A DNA stretch of 39,283 nucleotides, taken from positions 1-39,283 of the forward strand of contig LNEN01000259.1 of assembly GCA_001464155.1 (NCBI GenBank). Reading direction: 5' to 3'. The position numbers and the translations under genes are program-made. The DNA is from Cytophagales bacterium Ga0077538. Lineage in GTDB: Bacteria > Bacteroidota > Bacteroidia > Cytophagales > Cyclobacteriaceae. The notes under the pieces are model-generated. The model worked only from the letters and a program-made list of their open reading frames with translations, did not search any database and was not told the origin of the DNA. Below, piece by piece: positions 34,489 to 39,283 of this stretch. Numbering within the stretch: the first letter of the stretch is position 1; every line of letters starts with the position of its first letter.

Positions 34489-36468
34489 CTAATAGGCAAG
34501 AAGTTTTTCAATGGCAGCCTTTATTCTCCCTTTTGGTAAAAAGTTGTTTTCCAACGTAGGAGCGAATGGAATAGGCGTGTCCAAACTCGCCACCCGAACA
34601 ACAGGAGCATCTAAATGTTGGAAGCAATGTTCATTGATCCATGCGCTGATCTCGCCACCGATGCCACCCGTCAACGTGTCTTCATGTAAAATCAAAACGC
34701 GATTGGTTTTCTTTACGGTTTCTTCTACCGCCTCTTTGTCCCACGGGAGAAGGGTTCGCAAATCCAACACATCGGCTTTTACTTCCGGTAGGGTGGCCAA
34801 TATTTCTTTTGCCCAATGAACCCCCATGCCATAGGTGATAATAGATAAGTCACTTCCTTCACTTACCAATTTCGCTTTGCCAATTTCTACTGTGTAGTAA
34901 TCGTCCGGAATCATTTCCTTGATCGAGCGATACATCAACTTATGCTCAAAGAACATAATGGGATTAGGGTCATCAAAAGAGGCGCACAGTAATCCTTTCG
35001 CATCGTAGGGATTGGAAGGGTACACAATTTTTAACCCCGGAGTATGAAAGAACCAAGCTTCATTGCTTTGAGAGTGAAAAGGTCCTGCAGCAGTACCCGC
35101 ACCCGTTGGCATACGCACCACCACATCGGCCGGCTGGCCCCAGCGCCAATGTGCTTTGGCTAGGTTGTTTACGATTTGGTTAAAGGCTTCTGTTACAAAA
35201 TCAGCAAACTGCATTTCCACCATGGCCTTCATGCCTTTAATGGAAAGCCCCAGACCAGCACCAGCAATAGCCGCTTCGCAAATTGGGGTATTGCGTACAC
35301 GTGGCTTACCAAATTTTTCCACAAAGCCCTCGGTGATTTTAAACACACCTCCATACTCAGCAATATCTTGCCCCATCAATACCAGGTTATCATGGCGCTC
35401 CATGCTTTGACGAAGTCCATCACTGATGGCATCTATAAATCGTTTCTCAGATTGAGTGTTGCTGGCAGGTGTAACTACTTGCTGAACATAAGGCGCGTGC
35501 ACATCAGTTAATTCTATCTCTGTGCTCGCCACCGGATGGGTTTCTTCAAAGGCTACAGCAAGCCCATCCTCAATTTCTTTCTTTATCTCTTTACGAAGAT
35601 TTTCGATGTAGGCAGTGTCAATGATACCCTCGTTGAGCAAGAATTTTTCATAGTTCTCAACAGGGTCTTTCTTGGCCCAGGTATCCATCAATTCTTTTGG
35701 CACGTACTTGGTGCCGCTGGCCTCTTCATGGCCACGCATGCGGAAGGTGAGGCACTCGAGAAGAACAGGTTTGGGGTCTTTCCGCATTTTCTCTGCTATG
35801 CGAACAACGGTGCTGTACACTTCTAAAATATTGTTACCATCTACCTGTACACCTTCTATGCCGTAGCCAATGGCCTTATCAATAAATTGTTTGCAGCGAA
35901 ACTGCTCGTTGCTGGGGGTGGAGAGTCCATATCCATTATTTTCTACAATAAAGATTACTGGCAAGTCCCATACAGCCGCCACATTGAGGGCCTCATGAAA
36001 ATCGCCTTCACTCGTCCCGCCATCGCCATTAAAAACGGCCGTCACCTTTTTCTCTCCCTTTAGTTTGGTTGCAAGGGCAATACCATCGGCCACCCCATTT
36101 TGCGGACCCAAGTGAGATATCATGCCGACAATATGATGTTCGTTTGTGCCAAAATGGAAAGAGCGGTCGCGCCCCTTGGTATATCCCATCATAGTGCCTT
36201 GCCACTGAGCAAAGAGACGGTCGAAGGGCATATCGCGTCCTGTAAAAACACCCAAGTTGCGGTGCATGGGTAAGATATATTCGTCTTTCTCCAAGGCCTG
36301 CGTTAGCCCCACAGAGATGGCCTCCTGGCCAATGCCGCTAAACCACTTGCTGATTCGGTTTTGGCGCAAAAGAATGAGCATTTTTTCCTCGATAAGGCGG
36401 GGAAAAAGAAGGGCTCTATAAAGTTTTTTAAGGGTCTCGGGGGTGAGTTGCTGACGGTCGAAATTCAT
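34489..36468 (-). CDS. Fused E1 alpha-beta subunit of a 2-oxoacid dehydrogenase complex
   Basis: 659 residues with both E1 halves in one chain. The alpha part (about 1-325) has the thiamine-diphosphate motif NGDGGTSEGDFHEALNVAAV (147-166), closing with VENNGYGLS (175-183), and the phosphorylation-loop-like RMRGHEEASGT. After a linker the beta part (about 340-659) starts EKRFIDAISDGLRQSM and has MGQDIAEYGGVFKITEGF, then GAGTAAGPFHSQSNE and EDTLTGGIGGEI. This fusion is common in Bacteroidota, where it is usually annotated as branched-chain 2-oxoacid (2-oxoisovalerate) dehydrogenase; pyruvate is possible. The E2 and E3 genes are not in the window. A possible -7 box is CGAAGATA (36484-36491, read on the minus strand as TATCTTCG). 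Confidence 0.93.
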   Translation of the reverse strand: MNFDRQQLTPETLKKLYRALLFPRLIEEKMLILLRQNRISKWFSGIGQEAISVGLTQALEKDEYILPMHRNLGVFTGRDMPFDRLFAQWQGTMMGYTKGRDRSFHFGTNEHHIVGMISHLGPQNGVADGIALATKLKGEKKVTAVFNGDGGTSEGDFHEALNVAAVWDLPVIFIVENNGYGLSTPSNEQFRCKQFIDKAIGYGIEGVQVDGNNILEVYSTVVRIAEKMRKDPKPVLLECLTFRMRGHEEASGTKYVPKELMDTWAKKDPVENYEKFLLNEGIIDTAYIENLRKEIKKEIEDGLAVAFEETHPVASTEIELTDVHAPYVQQVVTPASNTQSEKRFIDAISDGLRQSMERHDNLVLMGQDIAEYGGVFKITEGFVEKFGKPRVRNTPICEAAIAGAGLGLSIKGMKAMVEMQFADFVTEAFNQIVNNLAKAHWRWGQPADVVVRMPTGAGTAAGPFHSQSNEAWFFHTPGLKIVYPSNPYDAKGLLCASFDDPNPIMFFEHKLMYRSIKEMIPDDYYTVEIGKAKLVSEGSDLSIITYGMGVHWAKEILATLPEVKADVLDLRTLLPWDKEAVEETVKKTNRVLILHEDTLTGGIGGEISAWINEHCFQHLDAPVVRVASLDTPIPFAPTLENNFLPKGRIKAAIEKLLAY

Positions 36469-36483
36469 ATCCTAAATTGAGTG

Positions 36484-36491
36484 CGAAGATA
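36484..36491 (-). promoter_or_regulatory. Candidate -7 box of the E1 gene (TATCTTCG)
   Basis: Read on the minus strand, TATCTTCG fits TAnnTTTG at 7 of 8 positions and lies 15 bases upstream of the ATG at 36468. No clear -33 partner is seen. Confidence 0.3.
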
Positions 36492-36510
36492 AGAGATTTT
36501 GGCAGACGAA

Positions 36511-36542
36511 TTTGCGAACCATAGCAAGGCTGCCTATCTTCA
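36511..36542 (+). promoter_or_regulatory. Candidate promoter of the TerB-like gene
   Basis: TTTG (36511-36514), 20 bases, then TATCTTCA (36535-36542), which fits the -7 consensus at 6 of 8 positions. A start near 36549 would leave about 22 bases before the ATG at 36571. It shares the 102-base gap with the divergent E1 gene. Confidence 0.35.
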
Positions 36543-36570
36543 TACCTGACTACTAACCGAACCAACCCAC

Positions 36571-37008
36571 ATGAAATTTTCCGAAATCTTAAGCCTCTTC
36601 AAACAAGGCAAAGGAACCGCCAGAAGCCACATGAAAAATTTAATTGAAATGGCTGCTGTAGATGGAAATTTTGATCACATCGAATACGAGTTGCTCAAGA
36701 CCATTGCCAAGCGCAACGGCATTTCAGAAGCCCAGCTGAAAGCCATTCGAGAGAATCCTCAAGATATAGTATTTGAAATTCCAGCGGATAAAAAGGAACG
36801 CTTTCACCAGCTGTATGATTTGGTGCATATGATGAGTGTGGACAAAGCCATTCACGATGAAGAATCAAAACTGTGCCATTTGTATGCAGTTAAATTTGGT
36901 TATAACCGCGACCGTGTGAAGGAACTCATTGAGGCTACCCGTCTCAACATAGAAAATAGTCAGACCCACGATGAAACGATGAAACGCGTGGAGTGGATGC
37001 TGAATTAA
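36571..37008 (+). CDS. TerB-fold protein
   Basis: 145 residues, all helical, with no signal peptide or membrane helix. The pattern IEMAAVDGNFDHIEYELLKTI followed by LYDLVHMMSVDKAIHDEESK (part) matches the TerB-like domain, with two acidic DGxxxxxE/DxxxxxxE loops that bind metal ions in family members. TerB proteins are named from tellurite resistance but mostly occur as stand-alone proteins of unknown role. No other ter gene is near. The next gene, an M16 peptidase, follows after 66 bases and seems to have its own promoter. Confidence 0.82.
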   Translation: MKFSEILSLFKQGKGTARSHMKNLIEMAAVDGNFDHIEYELLKTIAKRNGISEAQLKAIRENPQDIVFEIPADKKERFHQLYDLVHMMSVDKAIHDEESKLCHLYAVKFGYNRDRVKELIEATRLNIENSQTHDETMKRVEWMLN

Positions 37009-37023
37009 TTTCGTAAACATTTA

Positions 37024-37052
37024 TTTCCTCCGTCAGTTAAGAACTATGTTTG
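37024..37052 (+). promoter_or_regulatory. Candidate promoter of the M16 peptidase gene
   Basis: TTTC (37024-37027), 17 bases, then TATGTTTG (37045-37052), a full match to the -7 consensus TAnnTTTG. A start near 37059 leaves about 16 bases before the ATG at 37075. Confidence 0.5.
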
Positions 37053-37072
37053 TTGTTGAATTTGTTCTTAAC
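37036..37072. promoter_or_regulatory. Inverted repeat bracketing the M16 -7 box, candidate operator
   Basis: GTTAAGAAC (37036-37044) and GTTCTTAAC (37064-37072) are exact reverse complements, 19 bases apart. The -7 box starts right after the first arm, and the second arm ends two bases before the ATG. Such a layout would let a dimeric regulator cover the promoter, or let an mRNA hairpin hide the start. There is no T-run, so a terminator is unlikely. Confidence 0.45.
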
Positions 37073-37074
37073 CC

Positions 37075-38285
37075 ATGATTGCATTCAAAGAATTTCAGCT
37101 AGCGAATGGTTTGCAAGTGATTGTACACGAAGATCCTAGTGTACAAATCGCAGTGCTTAATATCTTATATGATGTTGGCTCCCGCGATGAACGCCCTGAA
37201 AAAACAGGCTTTGCCCATTTATTCGAGCATCTCATGTTTGGCGGCTCAGTGAACATTCCGAATTATGACGAGCCCTTGCAACGCGTGGGGGGAGAGAACA
37301 ATGCCTTCACGAGCACCGATATTACCAATTATTACCTTACTGTTCCGGCTGCCAATATCGAAACCGGGTTTTGGCTGGAAAGCGACCGCATGCTGAGTTT
37401 GTCTTTCGACCCGCAAGTGCTGGAAGTACAGCGTAAAGTGGTAGTGGAGGAATTTAAGCAACGCTACCTGAATCAGCCTTATGGCGATGTGTGGTTAAAA
37501 CTTCGACCGTTGGCGTATAAGAAGCATCCCTATCAATGGGCCACCATTGGTAAAGAGATTAGCCATATTGAAGAGGCGACCATGGAAGATGTCCGCAGTT
37601 TTTTTTCGGAGCACTACGTGCCGAATAAAGCCATTTTAGTAGTGGCGGGAAATGTTACTCTTGAGCAAGTGAAGCAATTGTCAGAGAAATGGTTTGGTCC
37701 TATTCCACGGAGACCGTAAAAGCCAAAGTACCAGCCGATGCCTTGTACATGTCGTGGCACATGCCGGGTCGTTTTCATGAAGATTATTATGCGATTGATT
37801 TACTGAGCGATATTTTGAGTAGAGGAAAGTCAAGCCGGTTGTATAATGCCTTAGTAAAAGAGAAGGAAATTTTTACATCCATTTCCTCTTTTGTGATGGG
37901 AACAGTTGATCCGGGCATGTTGGTGATTAGCGGTAGAGTAAATGCCGGAATATCATTGGAGAAAGCAGAGCAGGAAGTGAACCTGATCTTGCAAGAAGTA
38001 ATGCAGAAAGGGATAACAGAAGAAGAATTACAAAAGGTAAAGAATCAAGCCTTATCAACCTTGGCCTTCGGAGAAGTAGAGGTGATGAACCGCGCGATGA
38101 ATCTTGCGTTCGCCAAACTATCGGGTGATGCCAATCTGGTAAATGAAGAGAAAGGAATTGTCGAAGCAGTTACAAAGCAACACATTGACCGTGTCGCTAA
38201 AGAGATCCTTATAAAAAGTAATTCCACTGTTTTGTATTATAAATCAGAACCTACTCAACAAATTGTTGATGCGGATAACGAATAA
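37075..38285 (+). pseudogene. M16 family zinc metallopeptidase, frameshifted
   Basis: Two frames make one peptidase. The first (37075-37719) has the inverted zinc motif HLFEH within GFAHLFEHLMFGG (about 43-55), the downstream EEFKQRYLNQPYGD and the end of the first M16 domain at KWFGPIPRR. It then hits a stop. The second frame (37689-38285) resumes with TVKAKVPADALYMSWHMPGR and GKSSRLYNALVKE, and completes the second domain. Relatives have about 15-20 more residues between GPIP and the VPAxALY region, so about 50 bases seem to be missing at 37704-37716, with a shift of frame. Everything else is well kept. It could be a recent pseudogene, an assembly error or, less likely, a split protein. Single-domain-pair M16 proteins of this size degrade peptides. 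Confidence 0.82.
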
Positions 38286-38316
38286 CTGTTAACAAGTAAC
38301 CAATAACAACCCGCGA

Positions 38317-38826
38317 ATGAACATTCGAATAGGCATGGGCTTTGACGTGCACCAATTGGAAGAAGGAAGAAATTTTTTTCTGGGTGGGATATTGCTGCCT
38401 GATGCACCGAAAGGGGCGGTAGGACATTCTGATGCAGATGTACTCATCCACGCACTTTGTGATGCTTTTTTAGGTGCCGCTAATTTGCGCGATATTGGTT
38501 TTCATTTTTCGAATACCGATGAGCGTTGGAAAGGCAAAGACAGTAAACACTTTTTGAAGGAGGTAATCAAATTGTTGGCGGATAAAGGCTGGCGAGTGGG
38601 TAATGCAGACTGTACGTTGGTACTAGAGAAACCAAAAATTAATCCGCACATTCCTGCTATGAAGAAAGTATTGGCACCGCTTATGAATGTATCGGAGGAA
38701 GAAATTTCTATTAAGGCCACTACTAATGAGACGCTGGGTTATGTCGGCAGACAAGAGGGGGTATGCGCCTATGCAGTAGCCTTAATCTATAAAGAAATCC
38801 CTTCGGTGATGATGAAAGCTGAATGA
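38317..38826 (+). CDS. ispF: 2-C-methyl-D-erythritol 2,4-cyclodiphosphate synthase
   Basis: 169 residues. The enzyme cyclises CDP-methylerythritol phosphate in the MEP route to isoprenoids. The zinc ligands are in GFDVHQLEEGR (Asp and His near 9-11) and His near 44 (GHSDADVLIHALCDAF). HFSNTDERWKGKDS is the substrate loop, and IKATTNETLGYVGRQEG is the family C-terminal signature. The length is normal. The stop overlaps the next ATG (ATGA), so it is coupled to mnmD. Confidence 0.97.
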   Translation: MNIRIGMGFDVHQLEEGRNFFLGGILLPDAPKGAVGHSDADVLIHALCDAFLGAANLRDIGFHFSNTDERWKGKDSKHFLKEVIKLLADKGWRVGNADCTLVLEKPKINPHIPAMKKVLAPLMNVSEEEISIKATTNETLGYVGRQEGVCAYAVALIYKEIPSVMMKAE

Positions 38827-39283
38827 GCAAGATTGAGTTAATTACAACTGGCGATGGTTCTCATTCCTTGCTGAACACAGCCCTGGATGAAACCTATCAT
38901 TCTCGTCACGGGGCCTTGCAGGAATCGAAGTATGTCTTTATAAAACAAGGTCTCGATTTTTTCAATGAGAAGACTCAACAGAAAACCATTTCAATACTAG
39001 AAGTTGGATTTGGTACAGGGCTCAATGCCTGGCTCACCCTGCAACGAGCACAAGAGCTCAACATCACTATACACTACACAACTTTAGAGACCTTTCCCTT
39101 GCCTTCTACGGTGTGGCCATCCTTAAATTATGCAGCAGGAAGTTCATTCGAGAATGATTTTCTCAAATTGCATGAGGCAACGTGGAACAAGGTCGAAGTG
39201 ATCACGCCTTTCTTTACGTTGCATAAAGTGGAGAGAAGTCTTCAGGATTTCGATGCATCAGGAAGGCAATTTGATATTGTGTA
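38823..39283 (+). CDS. mnmD: MnmD-type tRNA methyltransferase, 3' end cut off by the window
   Basis: 153 codons are visible. The start overlaps the ispF stop. YHSRHGALQESKYVFIKQG (about 24-42) and the SAM-binding ILEVGFGTGLNAWLTL (about 58-73) are typical of the methyltransferase half of MnmC (DUF752), which finishes the 5-methylaminomethyl-2-thiouridine modification at the wobble base of some tRNAs. Stand-alone MnmD, without the oxidoreductase half, is usual in Bacteroidota. The frame continues past the window edge just after FDIV, before the expected DAF motif. Confidence 0.88.
   Translation, partial: MSKIELITTGDGSHSLLNTALDETYHSRHGALQESKYVFIKQGLDFFNEKTQQKTISILEVGFGTGLNAWLTLQRAQELNITIHYTTLETFPLPSTVWPSLNYAAGSSFENDFLKLHEATWNKVEVITPFFTLHKVERSLQDFDASGRQFDIV

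Noticed and set aside
34440-34500. Possible terminator after the E1 gene (TGCC/GGCA with a T-run)
   Set aside because: The stem is only four to five pairs and overlaps the stop codon; too weak to call.
37689-38285. Second M16 frame as an independent gene
   Set aside because: Its nominal ATG lies inside the first frame and its first residues are out-of-family; it is the second half of a frameshifted peptidase.

Overview
The window looks like chromosomal DNA of a Bacteroidota bacterium, probably Cytophagales or a relative. The evidence is a PorE-like TPR/PD40/OmpA protein, a fused two-domain E1 dehydrogenase, -7 boxes of the TAnnTTTG type, little sign of Shine-Dalgarno sequences, many GTG/TTG starts, and a Wza/Wzc/CpsB exopolysaccharide block. 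These assignments rest on motifs read by eye; no database search was run. I saw no rRNA, insertion sequence, prophage or CRISPR array. One tRNA gene is present.

Layout. 1-5.5 kb: a partial helix-hairpin-helix protein (-), hemA (+), an ECF sigma factor with a coupled membrane protein that may be its anti-sigma factor (+), a divergent N-formylglutamate amidohydrolase-like protein and an RMND1/DUF155 protein (-), and an S1/P1 nuclease (+). 5.5-15.2 kb, all minus: the PorE-like envelope protein, gltB-gltD (glutamate synthase), tRNA-Arg(CCU) and hflX. 15.2-21.8 kb, plus: a compact exopolysaccharide operon behind a near-consensus promoter (glycosyltransferase, rmlC-like epimerase, Wza-like export lipoprotein, Wzc-like tyrosine kinase, CpsB-like phosphatase, SDR). 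21.8-29 kb, plus: TPR protein, phosphosulfolactate synthase-like protein, DUF368 carrier and aroE in one tight run, then uvrB, plsC and crcB. 29-36.5 kb, minus: rsmG, a second ECF sigma factor, a broken family-2 glycosyltransferase, a 995-residue secreted repeat protein and the fused E1 dehydrogenase. 36.5-39.3 kb, plus: a TerB-like protein, a broken M16 peptidase, ispF and a partial mnmD.

How they fit together. Most genes are core metabolism, translation or repair. The envelope theme is strong: polysaccharide assembly and export, a probable undecaprenyl-phosphate translocase (DUF368) that would recycle the lipid carrier such assembly uses, a PorE-like protein tied to type IX secretion, PlsC for phospholipid, and a sulfolactate enzyme that could feed sulfonolipid synthesis.

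Points that stand out: the basic 995-residue secreted protein built from three unrelated repeat families with exact periods of 64, 42 and 35 residues; two otherwise healthy genes (GT2 and M16), each broken at one site in a way that suggests a short internal deletion; an inverted repeat bracketing the -7 box of the M16 gene; and an amidohydrolase-like protein that has lost two histidines the family normally keeps.
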